A stretch of DNA of 64,000 nucleotides from Streptomyces sp. AC1-42W (GCF_003248355.1 NZ_QKWY01000001.1:1880001-1944000), one strand, 5' to 3'. Shown: positions 43,751-52,641, numbered from the stretch's first letter. Numbers and translations are program-made. Notes: generated by a model from the sequence alone, not told the origin.

Positions 43751-44395
43751 TCAGAGCCAGCCCTGCTGCCGGGCCGCGCGGACCGCCTCCATGCGGTTGC
43801 GGGTGCCCGTCTTGCCGATCGCCGACGACAGATAGTTGCGCACCGTCGACTCCGACAGATGCAGTCCGGCCGCGATGTCGGCGACCGTCGCCCCGTCCAC
43901 CGAGGCGACCAGCACGTCCCGCTCACGCGCCGTCAGCGGGCTGGGCCCGGAACTGAGCGCGGCGGCGGCCAGCGCCGGATCGACGACCGTCTCCCCGGCC
44001 AGCACCCGGCGGATCGCCGCCGCCAGCTCCTCGACCGGACCGTCCTTCACCAGGAAGCCCGCGGCCCCCGCCTCCATCGCCCGGCGCAGATAGCCCGGCC
44101 GGCCGAACGTGGTCAGGATCAGCACCCGGCAGTCCGGGACCTCCTCGCGCAGGTCGGCCGCCGCGTCCAGGCCGCTGCGGCCCGGCAACTCGATGTCCAG
44201 CAGCGCCACATCGGGACGGGACGCCAGCGCCGCCGCCACGATCTCGTCACCCGCGCCGACCTGCGCCACCACCTCGATGTCCGGCTCCAGACCGAGCAGC
44301 AGGGCGAGCGCGCCGCGCATCATCCCCTGGTCCTCGGCGAGCAGGACGCGGATGGACGGGGCCGGGGGGCGCCCTTCATCAGGCATTTCGTTCAC
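43751..44395 (-). CDS. NarL/LuxR-family response regulator
   Basis: The 214-residue regulator has a receiver domain (VLLAEDQGMMRGALALLLGLEPDIEVVAQVG; phospho-acceptor Asp in VALLDIELPGRSG; Thr and Lys in LILTTFGR and FLVKDG). Its C-terminal LuxR HTH is LTARERDVLVASVDGATVADIAAGLHLSESTVRNYLSSAIGKTGTRNRMEAV. The GTG start overlaps the kinase stop. It should switch on the ABC transporter or envelope-response genes. Confidence 0.92.
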   Translation of the reverse strand: MNEMPDEGRPPAPSIRVLLAEDQGMMRGALALLLGLEPDIEVVAQVGAGDEIVAAALASRPDVALLDIELPGRSGLDAAADLREEVPDCRVLILTTFGRPGYLRRAMEAGAAGFLVKDGPVEELAAAIRRVLAGETVVDPALAAAALSSGPSPLTARERDVLVASVDGATVADIAAGLHLSESTVRNYLSSAIGKTGTRNRMEAVRAARQQGWL

Positions 44396-45639
44396 CGGCC
44401 CAGGGTAGGCGAGCCGTCCGCCCCGGCCCCGGTGCCGGGTGGACCCGCCGCGTCGCCGCCCTCCTCGGCGCCCGCGTCCGCCGGGAGTTCCGCGGTGACC
44501 ACGAAGCCGCCGTCCGGGCCCGGCCCCGCCACCAGGGAGCCGCCGGCCGCGGCCAGCCGTTCGGTCAGCCCCTTCAGCCCGGTGCCGCCGATGCCCGGCG
44601 CGGGCGCGGGCCCGGCCGGGCGGCCCCGGCCGTCGTCGGTCACCGTCAGCCGCACCCGCTCGGCGGACCCGCCGACCGCGAACACACAGCGCGTCGCCGT
44701 CGAGTGGCGCACGACATTGGTGACGGCCTCCCGTACCACCCAGCCCAGCAGCGCCTCCGTCTGCGGGGCGAGCGGCGGCCCGGAGCGCCGGACGACCGGC
44801 TCGACACCGGCGGCGGTCAGCGCGGACCTGGCCCGGTCCAGCTCGGTGGCGAGGCTGCCCTCGCGGTAGCCGGTGACGGCCTCGCGGATCTCGGTGAGCG
44901 CCTGACGGCCCACCGACTCGATGTCGGCGACCTGGGAGAGCGCCGCGTCCAGGTCGCGCGGGGCGAGCCTGCGGGCCGCCTCCGACTTCACCACGACGAC
45001 CGACAGCGTGTGGCCCAGCAGATCGTGCAGGTCCCGCGAGAAGCGCAGCCGCTCCCGCTCCACGGCGGCGCGCGCCAACTCCTGCCGGGTGGCGCGCAGT
45101 TCCGTCACGGTCTCCGCCAGCCGCAGGATCGCCGACGTCACGGCCCCGGAGATGAACGTCCCGTACCCCAGCGTCCACGGCGGGGACACACTGTCCCCGC
45201 GCCACACCGCGATCGCACAGGCCGCCGCCGCGAGCCCCAGCAGCGCGGCCATGAGCCAGCGGTTGCGCAGGACCGTGCCGGCGGCCAGCGACAGCAGCGG
45301 GAAGAACAGCAGCCAGCTGTCGCCGTAGCCGATCGCCAGCGCGAAGGTGACCACCGCCAGCGACCCGAGCAGCACATACGTCACCGGGCTCTCGCGCTTC
45401 TCCTTGACGAAGCCCCGGAACACCACCGAGATGTACAGCGCGTTGAAGGCCAGCAGACCCAGGCCGCCGATCCACGGGCTGGGGGTCTCGCCCTGGAACA
45501 GGTTGGAGAACGAGCCCAGCCCCATCAGCAGCCAGGGCAGCAGCGTGTACGGCGTCGGCGGTCCCGGCCTGCGGCACTCCCTCCGCGACCGCCGGCGCTC
45601 CCGGCGTTCCCGGCGCGAGGGCTGTCCGTTCCGTGGCAT
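44392..45639 (-). CDS. DesK-family sensor histidine kinase
   Basis: The 415-residue kinase has five to six N-terminal membrane helices (WLLMGLGSFSNLF; GLGLLAFNALYISVVF; VLLGSLAVVTFALAIGYG; WLLFFPLLSLAAGTV). A HisKA_3 domain follows with the phosphate-accepting His in FSRDLHDLLGHTLSVVVVKSEAARRL, then HATPase (EAVTNVVRHSTATRC, DDGRG, GGTGLKGLTERLAAAGG). It pairs with the response regulator downstream and sits behind ABC permease and ATPase genes, the usual drug- or cell-wall-stress detection set. The ATG with GGAG was preferred; a GTG five codons upstream overlaps the permease stop. Confidence 0.9.
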   Translation of the reverse strand: MPRNGQPSRRERRERRRSRRECRRPGPPTPYTLLPWLLMGLGSFSNLFQGETPSPWIGGLGLLAFNALYISVVFRGFVKEKRESPVTYVLLGSLAVVTFALAIGYGDSWLLFFPLLSLAAGTVLRNRWLMAALLGLAAAACAIAVWRGDSVSPPWTLGYGTFISGAVTSAILRLAETVTELRATRQELARAAVERERLRFSRDLHDLLGHTLSVVVVKSEAARRLAPRDLDAALSQVADIESVGRQALTEIREAVTGYREGSLATELDRARSALTAAGVEPVVRRSGPPLAPQTEALLGWVVREAVTNVVRHSTATRCVFAVGGSAERVRLTVTDDGRGRPAGPAPAPGIGGTGLKGLTERLAAAGGSLVAGPGPDGGFVVTAELPADAGAEEGGDAAGPPGTGAGADGSPTLGR

Positions 45640-45650
45640 CTTCGCTCCCG

Positions 45651-46373
45651 TCACACGGTCCTGGCGGACCGACGGTACGAGATCACCGCGTACGCCCCGA
45701 ACAGCAGGAGCCACCCGGCGAGCACGCCCAGCGTCGTCGCGCCCGGCGCGTGCCCGTCCGTCGTCGCCCAGCCCAGGTCGGCGAACCGGTTGGCCGGGGT
45801 GAGTCGGCCGACCTCGCGCAGCCAGCCGGGCAGCATCTCCAGCGGGAACCACAGCCCGCCCACGACCCCGAAGCCCATCAGGCAGGCCACGTTGGCGACT
45901 CCGGTGCCCTGCGGGGTCAGCCGGTAGCCGTTGCCCAGCCCGAGCAGCGTGAACGGCAGCGCGCCGATCCACAGCAGCAGCACCAGCACCACCCACTGCC
46001 AGGCCGCCATCCGCACCTCGTTGACCAGGGCCCCGGCCAGCAGCACGGTCAGGATCACCGGCAGCACCGTCACCGATCCGCTGACCGCCCGGCCCACCAC
46101 CGCGTGCGACGGCGCGAGCGGGGTCACCCTCAACTGCCGGAGCCAGCCCAGGGACTTGTCGGACGCGACACCCGTACCGGTCGACATGGCCGAGCCGAGC
46201 GCCCCGTACGCGGCCATGCCGACCATCGACGCGGTCCGCCAGCCGCCGTCGCTCCCCTCGGCGCCGATGTTGGTGAAGATCAGGTACATCATCACCGGCA
46301 TGCCCGTGCCGAAGATCAGGAATCCGGCGTCGCGCAGGGTCCGGCGTGTTTCCAAAAGGACATAACGGAACAT
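45651..46373 (-). CDS. ABC-2 type transporter permease
   Basis: The 240-residue permease has six helices in the ABC-2 pattern (FLIFGTGMPVMMYLIFTNIG; MVGMAAYGALGSAMSTGTGV; VVLVLLLWIGALPFTLLGLGNG; VACLMGFGVVGGLWFPLEMLPGWL) with the conserved FP.EMLP-like motif before the last helix. It works with the ATPase encoded just upstream (TGATG overlap) to export a lipid, peptide or drug. Confidence 0.88.
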   Translation of the reverse strand: MFRYVLLETRRTLRDAGFLIFGTGMPVMMYLIFTNIGAEGSDGGWRTASMVGMAAYGALGSAMSTGTGVASDKSLGWLRQLRVTPLAPSHAVVGRAVSGSVTVLPVILTVLLAGALVNEVRMAAWQWVVLVLLLWIGALPFTLLGLGNGYRLTPQGTGVANVACLMGFGVVGGLWFPLEMLPGWLREVGRLTPANRFADLGWATTDGHAPGATTLGVLAGWLLLFGAYAVISYRRSARTV

Positions 46374-47362
46374 CAGACGGTCTCCTTCGCCGCTCCGGGC
46401 AGGCCGGGCGTGGGCACGGTGCCGGCGGGTGCGATGCCGATGGGTGCGGTGCCGGTGGGTGCGGTGAGCGCGAGGAAGGCGGTCTCCAGCGTGGCCGGGG
46501 AGACCTGGAGCCCGCGCACCAGACCGCGCCGGGCCAGCTCCACCACCGTCGCGTCCGAGTCGTCGGTGCGCAGCAGCGCCCGGTCCCCGGTCACCTCGAC
46601 GGCCACCACACCGGGCAGCCGGTCCAGGCCCTCCGTGGGCCCGCCCGCCAGGTCGAACGACACCCGGCTGTGCCCGGCCGAGCCCCTGACCTCCTCACCG
46701 CTGCCGTCCGCGACGATCCGGCCCCGGTCGATGACGACGATCCGGTCGGCGTTCTCGTCGGCCTCCTCCAGGTAGTGCGTGCAGAACAGGACGGTGTTGC
46801 CGCGCCGGGCATAGGCCCGCATCGACTCCCAGAACGCGCGCCGCCCCGCCACGTCGAGCGCGGCCGTCGGCTCGTCCAGCACGATCAGCTCGGGGTTCCC
46901 GGCCAGCGCGACGGCGAACCGGACGCGCTGGGTCTGGCCGCCCGAGAGCTTGTCGATGCGCCGGTCCGCGTACTCCGTCACCCCGGCCAGGGCCAGCGCC
47001 TCCGCGAGCGGCATGGGGTGCGGATACGTAGAGGCGACGAAGGAGACCAGTTCGCGCACGGTCACCCTCGGGATGGGCCGGCCCTCCTGGAGCATGGCGC
47101 CCACCAGGCCCGCCCGCACCGCCTGTTCCGGGGAGCGGCCCAGCACCCGTACCGTGCCCTCGTCCGGCTCGTTCAGGCCGAGCAGCAGCGAGATGGCCGA
47201 GGACTTCCCGGCCCCGTTGCGGCCGAGCAGCGCCACGGTTTCGCCGCGCCCGATCCGCAGCCCGATGCCGTCCACGGCCCGTACGCTCCGCCCGGCCCGG
47301 CCGAACGTCTTCACCGCCCCGGTGAACACCACCGCGGCCCCGTCGTCCCTTGTCCGCCTCAT
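46373..47362 (-). CDS. ABC transporter ATP-binding protein (DrrA-like)
   Basis: The 329-residue ATPase has Walker A LLGRNGAGKSSAISLLLG, signature LSGGQTQRVRFAVAL, Walker B LIVLDEPTAALDV and the switch His in CTHYLEEADENADRIVVID. A C-terminal extension with beta strands (VAVEVTGDRALLRTDDSDATVVELARRGLV) is typical of DrrA-type exporters. It leads the ABC/two-component operon, with promoter presumably in the 47363-47470 interval. Confidence 0.92.
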   Translation of the reverse strand: MRRTRDDGAAVVFTGAVKTFGRAGRSVRAVDGIGLRIGRGETVALLGRNGAGKSSAISLLLGLNEPDEGTVRVLGRSPEQAVRAGLVGAMLQEGRPIPRVTVRELVSFVASTYPHPMPLAEALALAGVTEYADRRIDKLSGGQTQRVRFAVALAGNPELIVLDEPTAALDVAGRRAFWESMRAYARRGNTVLFCTHYLEEADENADRIVVIDRGRIVADGSGEEVRGSAGHSRVSFDLAGGPTEGLDRLPGVVAVEVTGDRALLRTDDSDATVVELARRGLVRGLQVSPATLETAFLALTAPTGTAPIGIAPAGTVPTPGLPGAAKETV

Positions 47363-47471
47363 GCCTACGACGTTACGGAGCGTGATCGTGTGGCGGCAGA
47401 TCCATGCGTACCCGGTCCGCGATGACATTTGTCACCGGCCGTACGGGAGGTGGCGGGGACGCGGGAACAGA

Positions 47472-47518
47472 GCGGTGCCCCTGCCGGCCGTGGGCGTCAC
47501 GGGCGGCAGGGGCACCGC
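47472..47518 (-). terminator. hairpin, terminator-like
   Basis: A 15-bp perfect stem (47472-47486 with 47504-47518) surrounds a 17-nt loop. On the minus strand it begins 28 nt after the stop of the small gene at 47547. Confidence 0.7.
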
Positions 47519-47546
47519 GTTCCCCTCCTCGATTACCGCGCGGCGG

Positions 47547-47723
47547 TCAGGCCGCCGCCGCGCCGCCTTCCTCCGCAGGGCGGCGGTGGCGTCCGGCCGG
47601 CCGATCCGCCGATTCCTCCGTCGCCACACCCCCTCGGTGCTTTCCGGAGCCGCCGGCGTCGGCCCTCGGCGCGTCCGCCACCGGCGGGTGCGTCAGGGTC
47701 GTGTCGGTGTGGGCTTCAGACAT
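47547..47723 (-). CDS. 58-residue hydrophilic protein
   Basis: The frame from ATG 47723 encodes MSEAHTDTTLTHPPVADAPR, a Gly/Lys/Arg middle, and RPAGRHRRPAEEGGAAAA. It is basic, disordered-looking and soluble. Codon bias supports it being real, and a terminator hairpin follows. Peptides of this kind occur in many Streptomyces, but I know no function. Confidence 0.5.
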   Translation of the reverse strand: MSEAHTDTTLTHPPVADAPRADAGGSGKHRGGVATEESADRPAGRHRRPAEEGGAAAA

Positions 47724-47823
47724 GTGGGAAGTCACCCCGTTGTGATCGCTTACGTGTGTGTCAACCGGAGCGTCACGCCACCGCCATCCGGGAAAGGCCA
47801 CGGTCGGTGACCGCGATGCACGG

Positions 47824-49446
47824 TTACGTGAGCCCGGGCCCAAGCTTAGAGCCTGTGTGCGAACCCGCGCCCGGGTCCGGGGCGCCCGGCACCTCCGCCT
47901 CCCGCGTTGTCGTCAGTCGCGATGGCTCCGCCATCGTTCCCTCCTCCGCCTTGGATTCGAAGGCACCGAACGCCCCGGCCTGATCCGGACGGGGGTTCCC
48001 ACACAGGCTCTTAGAGCCCGTGCACCCCACGAGGGGCGCCTGCCCCAAGGGAACCGGGGTACACGCGGGAAGAGGAACCGGCGCGCCGGAAGGTTGCCTA
48101 CGACTTCCTCCGGGCAGCCGTTCCGTGTCCTCCGGCATCTCCAGGAGCGCCACCGCGCAGGCCGTCTCCCCGTCCGCGTACGGCAGCTTCAGCACCCCGT
48201 CGCGCGACCACACCCCGCTGCCGCCCAGCCAGCCGGCGGGCGCCGAGACCTGGTGCAACCGGCGGCCGGACGGACGCCACAGGCCGATCCAGGCCCCCTC
48301 CGCGCCGTCGATCCGCAGCGCCACCGCGCAGCTCTCCGGCATCAGCGGCTGCCCCGGCTGCACGGCGAACGGCGTCACCGTGCGGCCCGGCAGCCGCAGG
48401 CACTCCGGGAAGCGCACCGGCAGGCTGCTGCCGAGCACCCCCCAGCCGAGCCGGGCGTGTCCGGGCGCGTCCGAGCGGATCAGCAGCAGACCGCTGTCCG
48501 GGTCGGCGAGCAGCAGTCGGTCGTCGCTCTCCGGCGCGATCTGGAGCAGCGGCGTCATTTCGGCGTCCCGATCCAGGTCCACGGCGACCGTCTTCACCGG
48601 GCCGCCGCCCGCCGGTTCCCGGTCCAGGGCGAGCAGCCGGCCGTCCCGGTCCAGCCAGACCCCGCCGGAGCAGCGGCCCGGCAGATCCGCGAGGTGCTCG
48701 GGCCCGCCCGGCCCGCCCGCCACCCGCCACAGGCCCGTGGAGTACGCACCGGCCGACAGCGCGTAGGCGCTCACCCCGTCCGGGGACGGCGGCAGCAGGG
48801 TCAGCGCCTCGCGCTCGACGGACCCGAGCAGCACCTCGCCCGTGCCGGGCCCGGTCGGATAGAGCAGCGAGAAGGTGTGCCGCTCCGCGACCCGGCGCCG
48901 GATCAGCACCCGCCCGTCGGCCAGCGGCAGCACCTGCGCCTCCGCCTCCTCCGGCTGGTCGGTGGGCAGCGGCACGGCGTACGGCTCGGGCCCGTCCAGC
49001 GTCCACCGCTCGACGAACCGGGCACCCTCGCCCCCGGCGACGGGGGCGACGGCGAGCCGCGCCCCGTACGCCCCGTCCCCGGCGAGCACGAACCGCGGCA
49101 GGACCGTTTCGGCCGGGCGCTCGAAGGCGGGGGCCCGGCCGACCGGCGCGGCGGGTACGGCCTCCGTGCCGGGGCGCTCCACCCGGCCGGGCGCCGCGAG
49201 CGTCCACTTCCCCGGCCCGGCCGGGGCGAGCGCCCACTCGGTGGCGCGGCCCGGCACCGGGACCGCGACGGGCGAGAGGGCGGGCGCGGGGGAGACGGGG
49301 GAGACCGGGACGACTCCGGCCACCGGGGAGGCGGCCCGCGCGCGGGCACCGGCCGCCGGCTTCGTCTCCACGCGGACCCACTTGGGCCCGTCGGCCCCCG
49401 CACCGGCCCCCGTCGCGGACCCCTCTTTGATGGCACAGGCAGTCAT
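47824..49446 (-). CDS. conserved beta-propeller-like protein with MITE-encoded insert
   Basis: The 540-residue protein has no signal. A Pro/Ala-rich N terminus precedes a middle of short beta-strand repeats resembling propeller blades (GRVLIRRRVAERHTFSLLY; GLWRVAGGPGGPEHLADLPGRCSGGVWLDRDGRLLALDRE; LLLADPDSGLLLIRSD; IGLWRPSGRRLHQVSA; GVWSRDGVLKLPYADG). The function is unknown. About 55 residues near the C terminus (SLCGNPRPDQAGAFGAFESK onward) are read through a 165-bp MITE insertion that keeps the frame, ending at TAA 47824. The ATG at 49446 has GGAGG 9 nt upstream. Confidence 0.7.
   Translation of the reverse strand: MTACAIKEGSATGAGAGADGPKWVRVETKPAAGARARAASPVAGVVPVSPVSPAPALSPVAVPVPGRATEWALAPAGPGKWTLAAPGRVERPGTEAVPAAPVGRAPAFERPAETVLPRFVLAGDGAYGARLAVAPVAGGEGARFVERWTLDGPEPYAVPLPTDQPEEAEAQVLPLADGRVLIRRRVAERHTFSLLYPTGPGTGEVLLGSVEREALTLLPPSPDGVSAYALSAGAYSTGLWRVAGGPGGPEHLADLPGRCSGGVWLDRDGRLLALDREPAGGGPVKTVAVDLDRDAEMTPLLQIAPESDDRLLLADPDSGLLLIRSDAPGHARLGWGVLGSSLPVRFPECLRLPGRTVTPFAVQPGQPLMPESCAVALRIDGAEGAWIGLWRPSGRRLHQVSAPAGWLGGSGVWSRDGVLKLPYADGETACAVALLEMPEDTERLPGGSRRQPSGAPVPLPACTPVPLGQAPLVGCTGSKSLCGNPRPDQAGAFGAFESKAEEGTMAEPSRLTTTREAEVPGAPDPGAGSHTGSKLGPGLT
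47849..48010. mobile_element. MITE-like element, copy 2, with TTA target duplication
   Basis: Inverted ends AGAGCCTGTGTGCGAACCC (47848-47866) and its complement at 47992-48011 have one mismatch and enclose a 162-bp element flanked by TTA on both sides (47846-47848, 48011-48013). The interior has a CGCCCGGCAC block and a central GATGGCTCCGCCATC palindrome, as in copy 1. The TTA duplication and GAGCCTG ends suggest non-autonomous mobilisation by an IS5-superfamily transposase. Insert plus duplication is 165 bp, exactly 55 codons, and the host gene's frame stays open. Confidence 0.8.
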
Positions 49447-49646
49447 CGACTCATTACCTCCGGCCACCGAAGCTAGTTTTCGCACTTCCAGCCGAACAAC
49501 ACGAGACCCCCCACTTCACACATAAGGGTGGTGATGGTCGGATTCCGCTGTGCCCACGAGCGCGGGTGTGCTGCGCGGACGGGTGCCTTCGGGCGGCCCG
49601 TTCCCTGGGGCTTCCGGGGGTGCGCCGGGCAGGTAGCCTTTGCTCC

Positions 49647-50483
49647 GTGCCCCGTCTGTCTGATGTCATCTCCGAGCTCGACGCCCTCTGGCCGCCCGAG
49701 CGGGCCGAAGGATGGGACGCGGTCGGCACCGTCTGCGGTGATCCGGACGCCGAGGTCCACCGTGTGCTGTTCGCCGTGGACCCCGTGCGGGAGATCGCCG
49801 AGGAAGCGGTCCGGCTGGGCGCCCAGCTGATCGTCACCCACCACCCGCTCTATCTGCGCGGGACGACGACGGTCGCGGCCGACACGTTCAAGGGCCGGGT
49901 CGTGCACACCCTCATCCGGCAGGGCATCGCGCTGCACGTCGCCCACACCAACGCCGACACCGCCGACCCCGGTGTCTCCGACGCCCTCGCCGCGGCCCTC
50001 GACCTGCGCGTCGAACGCCCCCTCGTCCCGGACCCGGGCGACCCGGCGGGGCGCCGCGGCCTCGGCCGTATCTGCGTGCTCGACCACCCCGAGACGCTGG
50101 GCGCGTTCGCCGCCCGCGCCGCGGCCCGGCTGCCCGCCACCGCGCAGGGCATCCGCCTCGCGGGCGACCCGGCGGCGACCGTGCGCACCGTCGCCGTCAG
50201 CGGCGGATCGGGCGACAGCCTCTTCGACGCGGTGCGCGCCGCCGGTGTGGACGCCTTCCTCACCGCCGACCTGCGCCACCACCCGGCCTCCGAGGCCACC
50301 CAGCACTCACCGCTCGGCCTCGTCGACGCCGCGCACTGGGCCACCGAGTGGCCGTGGTGCGCACAGGCCGCCGCACAGCTCGAAGCGATTTCCGACCGCC
50401 TCGGATGGGACCTCCGGGTCCACGTCTCGAAGCAGGTCACCGACCCCTGGACCGCCCACCACTCTTCTGGAGCCCCCAACTGA
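49647..50483 (+). CDS. Nif3-like dinuclear metal center protein
   Basis: The 278-residue protein begins LSDVISELDALWPPERAEGWDAVGTVCGDPDAEVHRVLFAVD. It has the metal-binding HHPLYLRGTTTV and VAHTNADTADPGVSDALA, plus VAVSGGSGDSLFDAVRAAGVDAFLTADLRHH at the C-terminal site, all characteristic of the NIF3 (DUF34) family. These form hexamers with two metals per subunit; the reaction is not established (GTP cyclohydrolase-I type 2 is an unproven name). Its TGA overlaps the CTG start of the next gene. Confidence 0.9.
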   Translation: MPRLSDVISELDALWPPERAEGWDAVGTVCGDPDAEVHRVLFAVDPVREIAEEAVRLGAQLIVTHHPLYLRGTTTVAADTFKGRVVHTLIRQGIALHVAHTNADTADPGVSDALAAALDLRVERPLVPDPGDPAGRRGLGRICVLDHPETLGAFAARAAARLPATAQGIRLAGDPAATVRTVAVSGGSGDSLFDAVRAAGVDAFLTADLRHHPASEATQHSPLGLVDAAHWATEWPWCAQAAAQLEAISDRLGWDLRVHVSKQVTDPWTAHHSSGAPN

Positions 50484-51223
50484 ACGCCGCGCCCGCCGAT
50501 CAGATCCGACTTCTCGACGTCCAGGCGCTCGACCAGCGCCTCTCCCAGCTCGCGCACCGCCGCAAGTCCCTGCCCGAGCACGCCGAGATCGAGTCGCTGA
50601 CGGCCGACCTCGCCCAGCACCGCGCCCTGCTGGTCGCCGCGACCACCGAGGAGAGCGACACCGCCCGCGAGCAGACCAAGGCGGAGCAGGACGTCGACCA
50701 GGTCCGCCAGCGCGCCGCCCGCGACCAGCAGCGCCTGGACTCCGGCGCGGTCACCTCGCCGAAGGACCTGGAGAGCCTCCAGCGCGAGATCACCTCGCTC
50801 GCCAAGCGCCAGGGCGACCTGGAGGACATCGTCCTGGAGGTCATGGAGCGCCGCGAGTCCGCCCAGGAGCGGGTCTCCGAGCTGACGGACCGGGTCGCCG
50901 CCGTGCAGGCCAAGGTCGACGACGCCACCGCCCGCCGCGACGCCGCCACCCAGGAGCTGGACGCGGAGGCCGCCACGGTCACCAAGGAGCGCGAGGTCGT
51001 CGCCGGTTCGGTCCCCGCCGACCTGCTCAAGCTGTACGACAAGCTCCGCGCCCAGCAGGGCGGGGTGGGCGCCGCCCGCCTCTACCAGCGCCGCTGCGAG
51101 GGCTGCCGCCTGGAGCTCAACATCACCGAGATCAACGACGTGAAGGCGGCCGCCCCGGACGCGGTGCTGCGCTGCGAGAACTGCCGCCGCATCCTCGTCC
51201 GCACCGCCGACTCGGGCCTGTAG
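50480..51223 (+). CDS. coiled-coil zinc ribbon protein (C4-type), CTG start
   Basis: The 247-residue protein starts LNAAPADQIRLLDVQALDQRL. The usual Met is encoded by CTG, with GGAG 7 nt upstream and no ATG or GTG for a long stretch in frame. A long helical coiled coil (LESLQREITSLAKRQGDLEDIVLEVMERRE...) is followed by a C-terminal C4 zinc ribbon: CEGCRLELNITEIN...CENCRRIL. It matches the actinobacterial proteins encoded between Nif3 and RNase H/phosphatase genes. The two stops and starts interlock, so the three are coupled. Confidence 0.85.
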   Translation: MNAAPADQIRLLDVQALDQRLSQLAHRRKSLPEHAEIESLTADLAQHRALLVAATTEESDTAREQTKAEQDVDQVRQRAARDQQRLDSGAVTSPKDLESLQREITSLAKRQGDLEDIVLEVMERRESAQERVSELTDRVAAVQAKVDDATARRDAATQELDAEAATVTKEREVVAGSVPADLLKLYDKLRAQQGGVGAARLYQRRCEGCRLELNITEINDVKAAAPDAVLRCENCRRILVRTADSGL

Positions 51224-52428
51224 TGGTGGAGCGGCCGCGCCGGTTCGTCGTCGAGGCCGACGGCGGCTCACGGGGCAATCCGGGCCCCGCCGGCTACGGC
51301 GCGGTCGTCATCGACCCGGACACCGGCGAGACGCTGGCCGAGGCCGCCGAGTACCTCGGCGTCGTGACCAACAACGTCGCCGAGTACCGGGGCCTGGTCG
51401 CGGGCCTCCGCGCCGTGCGGTCCCTGCTCCCGGACGGCACCGGGACGTCCGACGCCGCGGTGCATGTCCGGATGGACTCCAAGCTGGTCGTGGAGCAGAT
51501 GTCCGGCCGCTGGAAGATCAAACACCCGGACCTGAAACCCCTGGCGGCCGAGGCCGCGGGCGTACTGCCGGGCGCGGCCGTCACCTACGAGTGGATTCCG
51601 CGCGAGCGCAACCGGTACGCCGACCGGCTGGCCAACGAGGCGATGGACGCGGGCCGGCGCGGCCTCCCGTGGGACCCGGCCGCCTCCACGGCCGCCCCGG
51701 ACGCCCCGCACACCCCCGTGGCCGTGCCTCCGCTCCCCGGCGCGCCGACCCCGTCCGACCCCGTCACCCCCCAGGTGGGCTGGGGCTCCGCCCCGGACCT
51801 GGGCGCCCCCGCCACCCTCGTCCTGCTGCGGCACGGCGAGACGGCCCTCACCCCGCAGAAGCGGTTCTCCGGCAGCGGCGGCACCGATCCCGTCCTCTCC
51901 GCCGCCGGCCGCGAACAGGCCGCGCACGCGGCGGCCGCCTTCGCCGCGCGCGGCACCGTCCAGGACATCGTCAGCTCCCCGCTGCGCCGCTGCCGCGAGA
52001 CGGCCGGCGCGGTCGCGGACCGGCTGGGCCTGGAGGTGCGGATCGAGGACGGGCTGCGCGAGACGGACTTCGGGGCCTGGGAAGGGCTCACCTTCGGTGA
52101 GGTGAAGGAGCGGTACGGCCCCGAGCTGGACGCCTGGCTCGCCTCCCCGGACGCGGCCCCCTCCGGCGGCGGCGAGAGCTTCGCCGAGGTCGCCCGGCGG
52201 GTGGCGGACGCCCGCGACCGCCTCGTCACGCGTTACGCGGGGCGCACGGTCCTCGTCGTCACGCACGTCACGCCGATCAAGACGCTGGTCCGGCTGGCCC
52301 TGGGCGCGCCCCCGGAGGCGCTGTTCCGGATGGAGCTGTCGGCGGCGTCCGTCTCGACGGTGGCGTACTACGCGGACGGCAACGCCTCCGTGCGCCTCCT
52401 GAACGACACGTCCCACCTGGCGGGCTGA
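51223..52428 (+). CDS. bifunctional RNase HI / acid phosphatase (CobC-like)
   Basis: The 401-residue protein fuses an N-terminal RNase H type I domain (VVEADGGSRGNPGPAGYGAVV with active Asp, Glu of NVAEYRGLVAGLRAV, Asp in VRMDSKLVVEQ, and an RERNRYADRLANEAM end) to a C-terminal histidine phosphatase (LVLLRHGETALTPQKRFSG, with RHG; ETDFGAWEGL; VLVVTHVTPIKTLVRLAL). It should remove RNA from hybrids and dephosphorylate a metabolite, perhaps alpha-ribazole-phosphate. GTG 51223 overlaps the previous TAG; the second GTG is equally possible. Confidence 0.92.
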   Translation: MVERPRRFVVEADGGSRGNPGPAGYGAVVIDPDTGETLAEAAEYLGVVTNNVAEYRGLVAGLRAVRSLLPDGTGTSDAAVHVRMDSKLVVEQMSGRWKIKHPDLKPLAAEAAGVLPGAAVTYEWIPRERNRYADRLANEAMDAGRRGLPWDPAASTAAPDAPHTPVAVPPLPGAPTPSDPVTPQVGWGSAPDLGAPATLVLLRHGETALTPQKRFSGSGGTDPVLSAAGREQAAHAAAAFAARGTVQDIVSSPLRRCRETAGAVADRLGLEVRIEDGLRETDFGAWEGLTFGEVKERYGPELDAWLASPDAAPSGGGESFAEVARRVADARDRLVTRYAGRTVLVVTHVTPIKTLVRLALGAPPEALFRMELSAASVSTVAYYADGNASVRLLNDTSHLAG

Positions 52429-52444
52429 CCGCGCCCGGACGGCA

Positions 52445-52484
52445 CTCGGCCCCACCGGCCGGGGGGAGGGCCGGTGGGGCCGAG
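52445..52484. terminator. terminator hairpin between convergent genes
   Basis: A perfect 16-bp stem (52445-52460 with 52469-52484) has an 8-nt loop. It is placed 17 nt after the RNase H/phosphatase stop and ahead of the convergent KDPG aldolase gene. Confidence 0.8.
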
Positions 52485-52641
52485 GCGGTTCCGGCCGGTC
52501 GGGGGATTACCTGTCGGAACCCGGGTGACCCGGCGTGCGGGTGACGTCCCCTACAGAGGTCGTGCCCCGAATACCGGCGAGCATGCATGTGCTGTACGGG
52601 GATTCGACCGGTGTACGAGATTCCGGCCGGCGCGGAAGCGC

